Numbered from the stretch's first letter, positions 46,382-61,216 are shown. The stretch: 64,000 nt of DNA from Membranipora membranacea (GCA_914767715.1 OU612066.1:4777001-4841000), one strand, 5' to 3'. Made by a program: numbers and translations. The notes: generated by a model not told the origin, from the sequence alone.

Positions 46382-46501
46382 GTCTACGGCCATATCACGT
46401 TGAAAACGCCAGTTCTCGTCCGATCACTGAAGCTAAGCAACGTCGAGCCCAGTTAGTACTTGGATGGGTGACCGCCTGGGAATACTGGGTGCTGTAGACT
46501 T
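46382..46501 (+). rRNA. 5S rRNA: 5S ribosomal RNA, copy 29
   Basis: No difference from copy 1 seen. Next copy 1,338 nt downstream. Confidence 0.98.
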
Positions 46502-47719
46502 TTGATTATTTTCCGTTTTTGCAACTTAAAGTCATGTTACATTCTTTGCCCTACCATCAATATGAGCTGCTTGAAGTGAATTTTTTTGGGCTCAGTACCC
46601 CCCCCCCCCTTCCTCACTCCTCCCCCCCCCCCAATTATTCCCAAACGGCAGCATATGCAAGCTCGTTTCTTGCAACAAAAAAGACGACGAAAAGAGCGAT
46701 TTTTGAGCAGATGAATCCAAGAAAATCCTGCGTTTCGCGTCAATCCCCATTTGAATTAGCAGCGATTCTTGGGAAAGTCAGCATAGGGGATCGCCGACAC
46801 TATGAGAGGTTTGTCCCCCATGTCAAGAAGAGGATGCCGGGAAATATGTTAGATTGGTGCTGCATTGCTATTACTTTTGGACAATACTCTAGAAATGATA
46901 AACAGTATGAAAGCTAGCAAAACTGGAAAATTGAAGTCGGCATTATCGGCTATTGTTATCGACAACACAAATTATGACCTTTAGGTGGTAATCCACATAA
47001 TGGTTGGTGTTCGCTTGTAAGGTTAAATGTGTCGATGTGCACATAATTTCTAAATACAGACGCGGACATCAGATTTTGCCAACTAATCAGGTATAGATTT
47101 AATAAAATCAGAGTATCTGTGGCTGTGTGTATGATGGATCACACGCTGGTGTCACCTTGTGTATCCCTTGGCCTACGGTCCAGTCTAGTGCTTAGATCAC
47201 TGCTGGCACTGTCATAATCAAACAAAAGAGTAACTCACCAGAGCCCGCTACTTGCTGCCAGCTTTTAGCTGGCGTGTTCTGGCGTGTTGTACCCTGCTCT
47301 GTGAGCGCAGCGTTTAGTCCGGCAGAATGCTAAACAATGAAGCTAAGCACGATGTCGCGTCGAAAAGATTGTTGCCACATGGTTCATGGCATGCTACAAA
47401 TGTTGAGCCCAATCCCAAAAAGTCCAGCACGAATAGATGTTTCTATGAGCCATCGAACCGGGCAGGCCCTCAATCCTCAAATAAAAACAGTAGTAAAATT
47501 GGAAACTTTGACTGTGATGGAGAAGAATTATATGTTTGATAATAGATGGTAGAAATTTTGAAGAATGAGAAGCATAATTTTTGTGTCAAATAAAGTAACA
47601 AGTTAAAATGAGTCTAGATGAAAGACTATAAGCATGCAAAAGAAAAATAAGAGTTGCATGCACTTGTTTTGTTAATACTGCATCCAAGCATAAAACTGCC
47701 TAAATTAATCACCATAATT

Positions 47720-47839
47720 GTCTACGGCCATATCACGTTGAAAACGCCAGTTCTCGTCCGATCACTGAAGCTAAGCAACGTCGAGCCCAGTTAGTACTTG
47801 GATGGGTGACCGCCTGGGAATACTGGGTGCTGTAGACTT
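47720..47839 (+). rRNA. 5S rRNA: 5S ribosomal RNA, copy 30
   Basis: No difference from copy 1 seen. Next copy 1,337 nt downstream. Confidence 0.98.
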
Positions 47840-49056
47840 TTGATTATTTTCCGTTTTTGCAACTTAAAGTCATGTTACATTCTTTGCCCTACCATCAATA
47901 TGAGCTGCTTGAAGTGAATTTTTTTGGGCTCAGTACCCCCCCCCCCTTCCTCACTCCTCCCCCCCCCCCAATTATTCCCAAACGGCAGCATATGCAAGCT
48001 CGTTTCTTGCAACAAAAAAGACGACGAAAAGAGCGATTTTTGAGCAGATGAATCCAAGAAAATCCTGCGTTTCGCGTCAATCCCCATTTGAATTAGCAGC
48101 GATTCTTGGGAAAGTCAGCATAGGGGATCGCCGACACTATGAGAGGTTTGTCCCCCATGTCAAGAAGAGGATGCCGGGAAATATGTTAGATTGGTGCTGC
48201 ATTGCTATTACTTTTGGACAATACTCTAGAAATGATAAACAGTATGAAAGCTAGCAAAACTGGAAAATTGAAGTCGGCATTATCGGCTATTGTTATCGAC
48301 AACACAAATTATGACCTTTAGGTGGTAATCCACATAATGGTTGGTGTTCGCTTGTAAGGTTAAATGTGTCGATGTGCACATAATTTCTAAATACAGACGC
48401 GGACATCAGATTTTGCCAACTAATCAGGTATAGATTTAATAAAATCAGAGTATCTGTGGCTGTGTGTATGATGGATCACACGCTGGTGTCACCTTGTGTA
48501 TCCCTTGGCCTACGGTCCAGTCTAGTGCTTAGATCACTGCTGGCACTGTCATAATCAAACAAAAGAGTAACTCACCAGAGCCCGCTACTTGCTGCCAGCT
48601 TTTAGCTGGCGTGTTCTGGCGTGTTGTACCCTGCTCTGTGAGCGCAGCGTTTAGTCCGGCAGAATGCTAAACAATGAAGCTAAGCACGATGTCGCGTCGA
48701 AAAGATTGTTGCCACATGGTTCATGGCATGCTACAAATGTTGAGCCCAATCCCAAAAAGTCCAGCACGAATAGATGTTTCTATGAGCCATCGAACCGGGC
48801 AGGCCCTCAATCCTCAAATAAAAACAGTAGTAAAATTGGAAACTTTGACTGTGATGGAGAAGAATTATATGTTTGATAATAGATGGTAGAAATTTTGAAG
48901 AATGAGAAGCATAATTTTTGTGTCAAATAAAGTAACAAGTTAAAATGAGTCTAGATGAAAGACTATAAGCATGCAAAAGAAAAATAAGAGTTGCATGCAC
49001 TTGTTTTGTTAATACTGCATCCAAGCATAAAACTGCCTAAATTAATCACCATAATT

Positions 49057-49176
49057 GTCTACGGCCATATCACGTTGAAAACGCCAGTTCTCGTCCGATC
49101 ACTGAAGCTAAGCAACGTCGAGCCCAGTTAGTACTTGGATGGGTGACCGCCTGGGAATACTGGGTGCTGTAGACTT
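49057..49176 (+). rRNA. 5S rRNA: 5S ribosomal RNA, copy 31
   Basis: No difference from copy 1 seen. Private G-to-A in the spacer at 49609. Next copy 1,339 nt downstream. Confidence 0.98.
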
Positions 49177-50395
49177 TTGATTATTTTCCGTTTTTGCAAC
49201 TTAAAGTCATGTTACATTCTTTGCCCTACCATCAATATGAGCTGCTTGAAGTGAATTTTTTTGGGCTCAGTACCCCCCCCCCCCCCTTCCTCACTCCTCC
49301 CCCCCCCCAATTATTCCCAAACGGCAGCATATGCAAGCTCGTTTCTTGCAACAAAAAAGACGACGAAAAGAGCGATTTTTGAGCAGATGAATCCAAGAAA
49401 ATCCTGCGTTTCGCGTCAATCCCCATTTGAATTAGCAGCGATTCTTGGGAAAGTCAGCATAGGGGATCGCCGACACTATGAGAGGTTTGTCCCCCATGTC
49501 AAGAAGAGGATGCCGGGAAATATGTTAGATTGGTGCTGCATTGCTATTACTTTTGGACAATACTCTAGAAATGATAAACAGTATGAAAGCTAGCAAAACT
49601 GGAAAATTAAAGTCGGCATTATCGGCTATTGTTATCGACAACACAAATTATGACCTTTAGGTGGTAATCCACATAATGGTTGGTGTTCGCTTGTAAGGTT
49701 AAATGTGTCGATGTGCACATAATTTCTAAATACAGACGCGGACATCAGATTTTGCCAACTAATCAGGTATAGATTTAATAAAATCAGAGTATCTGTGGCT
49801 GTGTGTATGATGGATCACACGCTGGTGTCACCTTGTGTATCCCTTGGCCTACGGTCCAGTCTAGTGCTTAGATCACTGCTGGCACTGTCATAATCAAACA
49901 AAAGAGTAACTCACCAGAGCCCGCTACTTGCTGCCAGCTTTTAGCTGGCGTGTTCTGGCGTGTTGTACCCTGCTCTGTGAGCGCAGCGTTTAGTCCGGCA
50001 GAATGCTAAACAATGAAGCTAAGCACGATGTCGCGTCGAAAAGATTGTTGCCACATGGTTCATGGCATGCTACAAATGTTGAGCCCAATCCCAAAAAGTC
50101 CAGCACGAATAGATGTTTCTATGAGCCATCGAACCGGGCAGGCCCTCAATCCTCAAATAAAAACAGTAGTAAAATTGGAAACTTTGACTGTGATGGAGAA
50201 GAATTATATGTTTGATAATAGATGGTAGAAATTTTGAAGAATGAGAAGCATAATTTTTGTGTCAAATAAAGTAACAAGTTAAAATGAGTCTAGATGAAAG
50301 ACTATAAGCATGCAAAAGAAAAATAAGAGTTGCATGCACTTGTTTTGTTAATACTGCATCCAAGCATAAAACTGCCTAAATTAATCACCATAATT

Positions 50396-50515
50396 GTCTA
50401 CGGCCATATCACGTTGAAAACGCCAGTTCTCGTCCGATCACTGAAGCTAAGCAACGTCGAGCCCAGTTAGTACTTGGATGGGTGACCGCCTGGGAATACT
50501 GGGTGCTGTAGACTT
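50396..50515 (+). rRNA. 5S rRNA: 5S ribosomal RNA, copy 32
   Basis: No difference from copy 1 seen. Next copy 1,338 nt downstream. Confidence 0.98.
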
Positions 50516-51733
50516 TTGATTATTTTCCGTTTTTGCAACTTAAAGTCATGTTACATTCTTTGCCCTACCATCAATATGAGCTGCTTGAAGTGAATTTTTT
50601 TGGGCTCAGTACCCCCCCCCCCCTTCCTCACTCCTCCCCCCCCCCCAATTATTCCCAAACGGCAGCATATGCAAGCTCGTTTCTTGCAACAAAAAAGACG
50701 ACGAAAAGAGCGATTTTTGAGCAGATGAATCCAAGAAAATCCTGCGTTTCGCGTCAATCCCCATTTGAATTAGCAGCGATTCTTGGGAAAGTCAGCATAG
50801 GGGATCGCCGACACTATGAGAGGTTTGTCCCCCATGTCAAGAAGAGGATGCCGGGAAATATGTTAGATTGGTGCTGCATTGCTATTACTTTTGGACAATA
50901 CTCTAGAAATGATAAACAGTATGAAAGCTAGCAAAACTGGAAAATTGAAGTCGGCATTATCGGCTATTGTTATCGACAACACAAATTATGACCTTTAGGT
51001 GGTAATCCACATAATGGTTGGTGTTCGCTTGTAAGGTTAAATGTGTCGATGTGCACATAATTTCTAAATACAGACGCGGACATCAGATTTTGCCAACTAA
51101 TCAGGTATAGATTTAATAAAATCAGAGTATCTGTGGCTGTGTGTATGATGGATCACACGCTGGTGTCACCTTGTGTATCCCTTGGCCTACGGTCCAGTCT
51201 AGTGCTTAGATCACTGCTGGCACTGTCATAATCAAACAAAAGAGTAACTCACCAGAGCCCGCTACTTGCTGCCAGCTTTTAGCTGGCGTGTTCTGGCGTG
51301 TTGTACCCTGCTCTGTGAGCGCAGCGTTTAGTCCGGCAGAATGCTAAACAATGAAGCTAAGCACGATGTCGCGTCGAAAAGATTGTTGCCACATGGTTCA
51401 TGGCATGCTACAAATGTTGAGCCCAATCCCAAAAAGTCCAGCACGAATAGATGTTTCTATGAGCCATCGAACCGGGCAGGCCCTCAATCCTCAAATAAAA
51501 ACAGTAGTAAAATTGGAAACTTTGACTGTGATGGAGAAGAATTATATGTTTGATAATAGATGGTAGAAATTTTGAAGAATGAGAAGCATAATTTTTGTGT
51601 CAAATAAAGTAACAAGTTAAAATGAGTCTAGATGAAAGACTATAAGCATGCAAAAGAAAAATAAGAGTTGCATGCACTTGTTTTGTTAATACTGCATCCA
51701 AGCATAAAACTGCCTAAATTAATCACCATAATT

Positions 51734-51853
51734 GTCTACGGCCATATCACGTTGAAAACGCCAGTTCTCGTCCGATCACTGAAGCTAAGCAACGTCGAGC
51801 CCAGTTAGTACTTGGATGGGTGACCGCCTGGGAATACTGGGTGCTGTAGACTT
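51734..51853 (+). rRNA. 5S rRNA: 5S ribosomal RNA, copy 33
   Basis: No difference from copy 1 seen. Next copy 1,337 nt downstream. Confidence 0.98.
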
Positions 51854-53070
51854 TTGATTATTTTCCGTTTTTGCAACTTAAAGTCATGTTACATTCTTTG
51901 CCCTACCATCAATATGAGCTGCTTGAAGTGAATTTTTTTGGGCTCAGTACCCCCCCCCCCCTTCCTCACTCCTCCCCCCCCCCAATTATTCCCAAACGGC
52001 AGCATATGCAAGCTCGTTTCTTGCAACAAAAAAGACGACGAAAAGAGCGATTTTTGAGCAGATGAATCCAAGAAAATCCTGCGTTTCGCGTCAATCCCCA
52101 TTTGAATTAGCAGCGATTCTTGGGAAAGTCAGCATAGGGGATCGCCGACACTATGAGAGGTTTGTCCCCCATGTCAAGAAGAGGATGCCGGGAAATATGT
52201 TAGATTGGTGCTGCATTGCTATTACTTTTGGACAATACTCTAGAAATGATAAACAGTATGAAAGCTAGCAAAACTGGAAAATTGAAGTCGGCATTATCGG
52301 CTATTGTTATCGACAACACAAATTATGACCTTTAGGTGGTAATCCACATAATGGTTGGTGTTCGCTTGTAAGGTTAAATGTGTCGATGTGCACATAATTT
52401 CTAAATACAGACGCGGACATCAGATTTTGCCAACTAATCAGGTATAGATTTAATAAAATCAGAGTATCTGTGGCTGTGTGTATGATGGATCACACGCTGG
52501 TGTCACCTTGTGTATCCCTTGGCCTACGGTCCAGTCTAGTGCTTAGATCACTGCTGGCACTGTCATAATCAAACAAAAGAGTAACTCACCAGAGCCCGCT
52601 ACTTGCTGCCAGCTTTTAGCTGGCGTGTTCTGGCGTGTTGTACCCTGCTCTGTGAGCGCAGCGTTTAGTCCGGCAGAATGCTAAACAATGAAGCTAAGCA
52701 CGATGTCGCGTCGAAAAGATTGTTGCCACATGGTTCATGGCATGCTACAAATGTTGAGCCCAATCCCAAAAAGTCCAGCACGAATAGATGTTTCTATGAG
52801 CCATCGAACCGGGCAGGCCCTCAATCCTCAAATAAAAACAGTAGTAAAATTGGAAACTTTGACTGTGATGGAGAAGAATTATATGTTTGATAATAGATGG
52901 TAGAAATTTTGAAGAATGAGAAGCATAATTTTTGTGTCAAATAAAGTAACAAGTTAAAATGAGTCTAGATGAAAGACTATAAGCATGCAAAAGAAAAATA
53001 AGAGTTGCATGCACTTGTTTTGTTAATACTGCATCCAAGCATAAAACTGCCTAAATTAATCACCATAATT

Positions 53071-53190
53071 GTCTACGGCCATATCACGTTGAAAACGCCA
53101 GTTCTCGTCCGATCACTGAAGCTAAGCAACGTCGAGCCCAGTTAGTACTTGGATGGGTGACCGCCTGGGAATACTGGGTGCTGTAGACTT
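53071..53190 (+). rRNA. 5S rRNA: 5S ribosomal RNA, copy 34
   Basis: No difference from copy 1 seen. Next copy 1,340 nt downstream. Confidence 0.98.
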
Positions 53191-54410
53191 TTGATTATTT
53201 TCCGTTTTTGCAACTTAAAGTCATGTTACATTCTTTGCCCTACCATCAATATGAGCTGCTTGAAGTGAATTTTTTTGGGCTCAGTACCCCCCCCCCCCCT
53301 TCCTCACTCCTCCCCCCCCCCCCAATTATTCCCAAACGGCAGCATATGCAAGCTCGTTTCTTGCAACAAAAAAGACGACGAAAAGAGCGATTTTTGAGCA
53401 GATGAATCCAAGAAAATCCTGCGTTTCGCGTCAATCCCCATTTGAATTAGCAGCGATTCTTGGGAAAGTCAGCATAGGGGATCGCCGACACTATGAGAGG
53501 TTTGTCCCCCATGTCAAGAAGAGGATGCCGGGAAATATGTTAGATTGGTGCTGCATTGCTATTACTTTTGGACAATACTCTAGAAATGATAAACAGTATG
53601 AAAGCTAGCAAAACTGGAAAATTGAAGTCGGCATTATCGGCTATTGTTATCGACAACACAAATTATGACCTTTAGGTGGTAATCCACATAATGGTTGGTG
53701 TTCGCTTGTAAGGTTAAATGTGTCGATGTGCACATAATTTCTAAATACAGACGCGGACATCAGATTTTGCCAACTAATCAGGTATAGATTTAATAAAATC
53801 AGAGTATCTGTGGCTGTGTGTATGATGGATCACACGCTGGTGTCACCTTGTGTATCCCTTGGCCTACGGTCCAGTCTAGTGCTTAGATCACTGCTGGCAC
53901 TGTCATAATCAAACAAAAGAGTAACTCACCAGAGCCCGCTACTTGCTGCCAGCTTTTAGCTGGCGTGTTCTGGCGTGTTGTACCCTGCTCTGTGAGCGCA
54001 GCGTTTAGTCCGGCAGAATGCTAAACAATGAAGCTAAGCACGATGTCGCGTCGAAAAGATTGTTGCCACATGGTTCATGGCATGCTACAAATGTTGAGCC
54101 CAATCCCAAAAAGTCCAGCACGAATAGATGTTTCTATGAGCCATCGAACCGGGCAGGCCCTCAATCCTCAAATAAAAACAGTAGTAAAATTGGAAACTTT
54201 GACTGTGATGGAGAAGAATTATATGTTTGATAATAGATGGTAGAAATTTTGAAGAATGAGAAGCATAATTTTTGTGTCAAATAAAGTAACAAGTTAAAAT
54301 GAGTCTAGATGAAAGACTATAAGCATGCAAAAGAAAAATAAGAGTTGCATGCACTTGTTTTGTTAATACTGCATCCAAGCATAAAACTGCCTAAATTAAT
54401 CACCATAATT

Positions 54411-54530
54411 GTCTACGGCCATATCACGTTGAAAACGCCAGTTCTCGTCCGATCACTGAAGCTAAGCAACGTCGAGCCCAGTTAGTACTTGGATGGGTGA
54501 CCGCCTGGGAATACTGGGTGCTGTAGACTT
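54411..54530 (+). rRNA. 5S rRNA: 5S ribosomal RNA, copy 35
   Basis: No difference from copy 1 seen. Next copy 1,341 nt downstream. Confidence 0.98.
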
Positions 54531-55751
54531 TTGATTATTTTCCGTTTTTGCAACTTAAAGTCATGTTACATTCTTTGCCCTACCATCAATATGAGCTGCT
54601 TGAAGTGAATTTTTTTGGGCTCAGTACCCCCCCCCCCCCTTCCTCACTCCTCCCCCCCCCCCCCAATTATTCCCAAACGGCAGCATATGCAAGCTCGTTT
54701 CTTGCAACAAAAAAGACGACGAAAAGAGCGATTTTTGAGCAGATGAATCCAAGAAAATCCTGCGTTTCGCGTCAATCCCCATTTGAATTAGCAGCGATTC
54801 TTGGGAAAGTCAGCATAGGGGATCGCCGACACTATGAGAGGTTTGTCCCCCATGTCAAGAAGAGGATGCCGGGAAATATGTTAGATTGGTGCTGCATTGC
54901 TATTACTTTTGGACAATACTCTAGAAATGATAAACAGTATGAAAGCTAGCAAAACTGGAAAATTGAAGTCGGCATTATCGGCTATTGTTATCGACAACAC
55001 AAATTATGACCTTTAGGTGGTAATCCACATAATGGTTGGTGTTCGCTTGTAAGGTTAAATGTGTCGATGTGCACATAATTTCTAAATACAGACGCGGACA
55101 TCAGATTTTGCCAACTAATCAGGTATAGATTTAATAAAATCAGAGTATCTGTGGCTGTGTGTATGATGGATCACACGCTGGTGTCACCTTGTGTATCCCT
55201 TGGCCTACGGTCCAGTCTAGTGCTTAGATCACTGCTGGCACTGTCATAATCAAACAAAAGAGTAACTCACCAGAGCCCGCTACTTGCTGCCAGCTTTTAG
55301 CTGGCGTGTTCTGGCGTGTTGTACCCTGCTCTGTGAGCGCAGCGTTTAGTCCGGCAGAATGCTAAACAATGAAGCTAAGCACGATGTCGCGTCGAAAAGA
55401 TTGTTGCCACATGGTTCATGGCATGCTACAAATGTTGAGCCCAATCCCAAAAAGTCCAGCACGAATAGATGTTTCTATGAGCCATCGAACCGGGCAGGCC
55501 CTCAATCCTCAAATAAAAACAGTAGTAAAATTGGAAACTTTGACTGTGATGGAGAAGAATTATATGTTTGATAATAGATGGTAGAAATTTTGAAGAATGA
55601 GAAGCATAATTTTTGTGTCAAATAAAGTAACAAGTTAAAATGAGTCTAGATGAAAGACTATAAGCATGCAAAAGAAAAATAAGAGTTGCATGCACTTGTT
55701 TTGTTAATACTGCATCCAAGCATAAAACTGCCTAAATTAATCACCATAATT

Positions 55752-55871
55752 GTCTACGGCCATATCACGTTGAAAACGCCAGTTCTCGTCCGATCACTGA
55801 AGCTAAGCAACGTCGAGCCCAGTTAGTACTTGGATGGGTGACCGCCTGGGAATACTGGGTGCTGTAGACTT
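55752..55871 (+). rRNA. 5S rRNA: 5S ribosomal RNA, copy 36
   Basis: No difference from copy 1 seen. Next copy 1,336 nt downstream. Confidence 0.98.
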
Positions 55872-57087
55872 TTGATTATTTTCCGTTTTTGCAACTTAAA
55901 GTCATGTTACATTCTTTGCCCTACCATCAATATGAGCTGCTTGAAGTGAATTTTTTTGGGCTCAGTACCCCCCCCCCCTTCCTCACTCCTCCCCCCCCCC
56001 AATTATTCCCAAACGGCAGCATATGCAAGCTCGTTTCTTGCAACAAAAAAGACGACGAAAAGAGCGATTTTTGAGCAGATGAATCCAAGAAAATCCTGCG
56101 TTTCGCGTCAATCCCCATTTGAATTAGCAGCGATTCTTGGGAAAGTCAGCATAGGGGATCGCCGACACTATGAGAGGTTTGTCCCCCATGTCAAGAAGAG
56201 GATGCCGGGAAATATGTTAGATTGGTGCTGCATTGCTATTACTTTTGGACAATACTCTAGAAATGATAAACAGTATGAAAGCTAGCAAAACTGGAAAATT
56301 GAAGTCGGCATTATCGGCTATTGTTATCGACAACACAAATTATGACCTTTAGGTGGTAATCCACATAATGGTTGGTGTTCGCTTGTAAGGTTAAATGTGT
56401 CGATGTGCACATAATTTCTAAATACAGACGCGGACATCAGATTTTGCCAACTAATCAGGTATAGATTTAATAAAATCAGAGTATCTGTGGCTGTGTGTAT
56501 GATGGATCACACGCTGGTGTCACCTTGTGTATCCCTTGGCCTACGGTCCAGTCTAGTGCTTAGATCACTGCTGGCACTGTCATAATCAAACAAAAGAGTA
56601 ACTCACCAGAGCCCGCTACTTGCTGCCAGCTTTTAGCTGGCGTGTTCTGGCGTGTTGTACCCTGCTCTGTGAGCGCAGCGTTTAGTCCGGCAGAATGCTA
56701 AACAATGAAGCTAAGCACGATGTCGCGTCGAAAAGATTGTTGCCACATGGTTCATGGCATGCTACAAATGTTGAGCCCAATCCCAAAAAGTCCAGCACGA
56801 ATAGATGTTTCTATGAGCCATCGAACCGGGCAGGCCCTCAATCCTCAAATAAAAACAGTAGTAAAATTGGAAACTTTGACTGTGATGGAGAAGAATTATA
56901 TGTTTGATAATAGATGGTAGAAATTTTGAAGAATGAGAAGCATAATTTTTGTGTCAAATAAAGTAACAAGTTAAAATGAGTCTAGATGAAAGACTATAAG
57001 CATGCAAAAGAAAAATAAGAGTTGCATGCACTTGTTTTGTTAATACTGCATCCAAGCATAAAACTGCCTAAATTAATCACCATAATT

Positions 57088-57207
57088 GTCTACGGCCATA
57101 TCACGTTGAAAACGCCAGTTCTCGTCCGATCACTGAAGCTAAGCAACGTCGAGCCCAGTTAGTACTTGGATGGGTGACCGCCTGGGAATACTGGGTGCTG
57201 TAGACTT
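57088..57207 (+). rRNA. 5S rRNA: 5S ribosomal RNA, copy 37
   Basis: No difference from copy 1 seen. Private A-to-T in the spacer at 58109. Next copy 1,335 nt downstream. Confidence 0.98.
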
Positions 57208-58422
57208 TTGATTATTTTCCGTTTTTGCAACTTAAAGTCATGTTACATTCTTTGCCCTACCATCAATATGAGCTGCTTGAAGTGAATTTTTTTGGGCTCA
57301 GTACCCCCCCCCCTTCCTCACTCCTCCCCCCCCCCAATTATTCCCAAACGGCAGCATATGCAAGCTCGTTTCTTGCAACAAAAAAGACGACGAAAAGAGC
57401 GATTTTTGAGCAGATGAATCCAAGAAAATCCTGCGTTTCGCGTCAATCCCCATTTGAATTAGCAGCGATTCTTGGGAAAGTCAGCATAGGGGATCGCCGA
57501 CACTATGAGAGGTTTGTCCCCCATGTCAAGAAGAGGATGCCGGGAAATATGTTAGATTGGTGCTGCATTGCTATTACTTTTGGACAATACTCTAGAAATG
57601 ATAAACAGTATGAAAGCTAGCAAAACTGGAAAATTGAAGTCGGCATTATCGGCTATTGTTATCGACAACACAAATTATGACCTTTAGGTGGTAATCCACA
57701 TAATGGTTGGTGTTCGCTTGTAAGGTTAAATGTGTCGATGTGCACATAATTTCTAAATACAGACGCGGACATCAGATTTTGCCAACTAATCAGGTATAGA
57801 TTTAATAAAATCAGAGTATCTGTGGCTGTGTGTATGATGGATCACACGCTGGTGTCACCTTGTGTATCCCTTGGCCTACGGTCCAGTCTAGTGCTTAGAT
57901 CACTGCTGGCACTGTCATAATCAAACAAAAGAGTAACTCACCAGAGCCCGCTACTTGCTGCCAGCTTTTAGCTGGCGTGTTCTGGCGTGTTGTACCCTGC
58001 TCTGTGAGCGCAGCGTTTAGTCCGGCAGAATGCTAAACAATGAAGCTAAGCACGATGTCGCGTCGAAAAGATTGTTGCCACATGGTTCATGGCATGCTAC
58101 AAATGTTGTGCCCAATCCCAAAAAGTCCAGCACGAATAGATGTTTCTATGAGCCATCGAACCGGGCAGGCCCTCAATCCTCAAATAAAAACAGTAGTAAA
58201 ATTGGAAACTTTGACTGTGATGGAGAAGAATTATATGTTTGATAATAGATGGTAGAAATTTTGAAGAATGAGAAGCATAATTTTTGTGTCAAATAAAGTA
58301 ACAAGTTAAAATGAGTCTAGATGAAAGACTATAAGCATGCAAAAGAAAAATAAGAGTTGCATGCACTTGTTTTGTTAATACTGCATCCAAGCATAAAACT
58401 GCCTAAATTAATCACCATAATT

Positions 58423-58542
58423 GTCTACGGCCATATCACGTTGAAAACGCCAGTTCTCGTCCGATCACTGAAGCTAAGCAACGTCGAGCCCAGTTAGTAC
58501 TTGGATGGGTGACCGCCTGGGAATACTGGGTGCTGTAGACTT
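58423..58542 (+). rRNA. 5S rRNA: 5S ribosomal RNA, copy 38
   Basis: No difference from copy 1 seen. Private T-to-C in the spacer at 59013. Next copy 1,337 nt downstream. Confidence 0.98.
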
Positions 58543-59759
58543 TTGATTATTTTCCGTTTTTGCAACTTAAAGTCATGTTACATTCTTTGCCCTACCATCA
58601 ATATGAGCTGCTTGAAGTGAATTTTTTTGGGCTCAGTACCCCCCCCCCCCTTCCTCACTCCTCCCCCCCCCCAATTATTCCCAAACGGCAGCATATGCAA
58701 GCTCGTTTCTTGCAACAAAAAAGACGACGAAAAGAGCGATTTTTGAGCAGATGAATCCAAGAAAATCCTGCGTTTCGCGTCAATCCCCATTTGAATTAGC
58801 AGCGATTCTTGGGAAAGTCAGCATAGGGGATCGCCGACACTATGAGAGGTTTGTCCCCCATGTCAAGAAGAGGATGCCGGGAAATATGTTAGATTGGTGC
58901 TGCATTGCTATTACTTTTGGACAATACTCTAGAAATGATAAACAGTATGAAAGCTAGCAAAACTGGAAAATTGAAGTCGGCATTATCGGCTATTGTTATC
59001 GACAACACAAATCATGACCTTTAGGTGGTAATCCACATAATGGTTGGTGTTCGCTTGTAAGGTTAAATGTGTCGATGTGCACATAATTTCTAAATACAGA
59101 CGCGGACATCAGATTTTGCCAACTAATCAGGTATAGATTTAATAAAATCAGAGTATCTGTGGCTGTGTGTATGATGGATCACACGCTGGTGTCACCTTGT
59201 GTATCCCTTGGCCTACGGTCCAGTCTAGTGCTTAGATCACTGCTGGCACTGTCATAATCAAACAAAAGAGTAACTCACCAGAGCCCGCTACTTGCTGCCA
59301 GCTTTTAGCTGGCGTGTTCTGGCGTGTTGTACCCTGCTCTGTGAGCGCAGCGTTTAGTCCGGCAGAATGCTAAACAATGAAGCTAAGCACGATGTCGCGT
59401 CGAAAAGATTGTTGCCACATGGTTCATGGCATGCTACAAATGTTGAGCCCAATCCCAAAAAGTCCAGCACGAATAGATGTTTCTATGAGCCATCGAACCG
59501 GGCAGGCCCTCAATCCTCAAATAAAAACAGTAGTAAAATTGGAAACTTTGACTGTGATGGAGAAGAATTATATGTTTGATAATAGATGGTAGAAATTTTG
59601 AAGAATGAGAAGCATAATTTTTGTGTCAAATAAAGTAACAAGTTAAAATGAGTCTAGATGAAAGACTATAAGCATGCAAAAGAAAAATAAGAGTTGCATG
59701 CACTTGTTTTGTTAATACTGCATCCAAGCATAAAACTGCCTAAATTAATCACCATAATT

Positions 59760-59879
59760 GTCTACGGCCATATCACGTTGAAAACGCCAGTTCTCGTCCG
59801 ATCACTGAAGCTAAGCAACGTCGAGCCCAGTTAGTACTTGGATGGGTGACCGCCTGGGAATACTGGGTGCTGTAGACTT
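59760..59879 (+). rRNA. 5S rRNA: 5S ribosomal RNA, copy 39
   Basis: No difference from copy 1 seen. Private G-to-A in the spacer at 60090. Next copy 1,337 nt downstream. Confidence 0.98.
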
Positions 59880-61096
59880 TTGATTATTTTCCGTTTTTGC
59901 AACTTAAAGTCATGTTACATTCTTTGCCCTACCATCAATATGAGCTGCTTGAAGTGAATTTTTTTGGGCTCAGTACCCCCCCCCCCCTTCCTCACTCCTC
60001 CCCCCCCCCAATTATTCCCAAACGGCAGCATATGCAAGCTCGTTTCTTGCAACAAAAAAGACGACGAAAAGAGCGATTTTTGAGCAGATAAATCCAAGAA
60101 AATCCTGCGTTTCGCGTCAATCCCCATTTGAATTAGCAGCGATTCTTGGGAAAGTCAGCATAGGGGATCGCCGACACTATGAGAGGTTTGTCCCCCATGT
60201 CAAGAAGAGGATGCCGGGAAATATGTTAGATTGGTGCTGCATTGCTATTACTTTTGGACAATACTCTAGAAATGATAAACAGTATGAAAGCTAGCAAAAC
60301 TGGAAAATTGAAGTCGGCATTATCGGCTATTGTTATCGACAACACAAATTATGACCTTTAGGTGGTAATCCACATAATGGTTGGTGTTCGCTTGTAAGGT
60401 TAAATGTGTCGATGTGCACATAATTTCTAAATACAGACGCGGACATCAGATTTTGCCAACTAATCAGGTATAGATTTAATAAAATCAGAGTATCTGTGGC
60501 TGTGTGTATGATGGATCACACGCTGGTGTCACCTTGTGTATCCCTTGGCCTACGGTCCAGTCTAGTGCTTAGATCACTGCTGGCACTGTCATAATCAAAC
60601 AAAAGAGTAACTCACCAGAGCCCGCTACTTGCTGCCAGCTTTTAGCTGGCGTGTTCTGGCGTGTTGTACCCTGCTCTGTGAGCGCAGCGTTTAGTCCGGC
60701 AGAATGCTAAACAATGAAGCTAAGCACGATGTCGCGTCGAAAAGATTGTTGCCACATGGTTCATGGCATGCTACAAATGTTGAGCCCAATCCCAAAAAGT
60801 CCAGCACGAATAGATGTTTCTATGAGCCATCGAACCGGGCAGGCCCTCAATCCTCAAATAAAAACAGTAGTAAAATTGGAAACTTTGACTGTGATGGAGA
60901 AGAATTATATGTTTGATAATAGATGGTAGAAATTTTGAAGAATGAGAAGCATAATTTTTGTGTCAAATAAAGTAACAAGTTAAAATGAGTCTAGATGAAA
61001 GACTATAAGCATGCAAAAGAAAAATAAGAGTTGCATGCACTTGTTTTGTTAATACTGCATCCAAGCATAAAACTGCCTAAATTAATCACCATAATT

Positions 61097-61216
61097 GTCT
61101 ACGGCCATATCACGTTGAAAACGCCAGTTCTCGTCCGATCACTGAAGCTAAGCAACGTCGAGCCCAGTTAGTACTTGGATGGGTGACCGCCTGGGAATAC
61201 TGGGTGCTGTAGACTT
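61097..61216 (+). rRNA. 5S rRNA: 5S ribosomal RNA, copy 40
   Basis: No difference from copy 1 seen. Next copy 1,337 nt downstream. Confidence 0.98.
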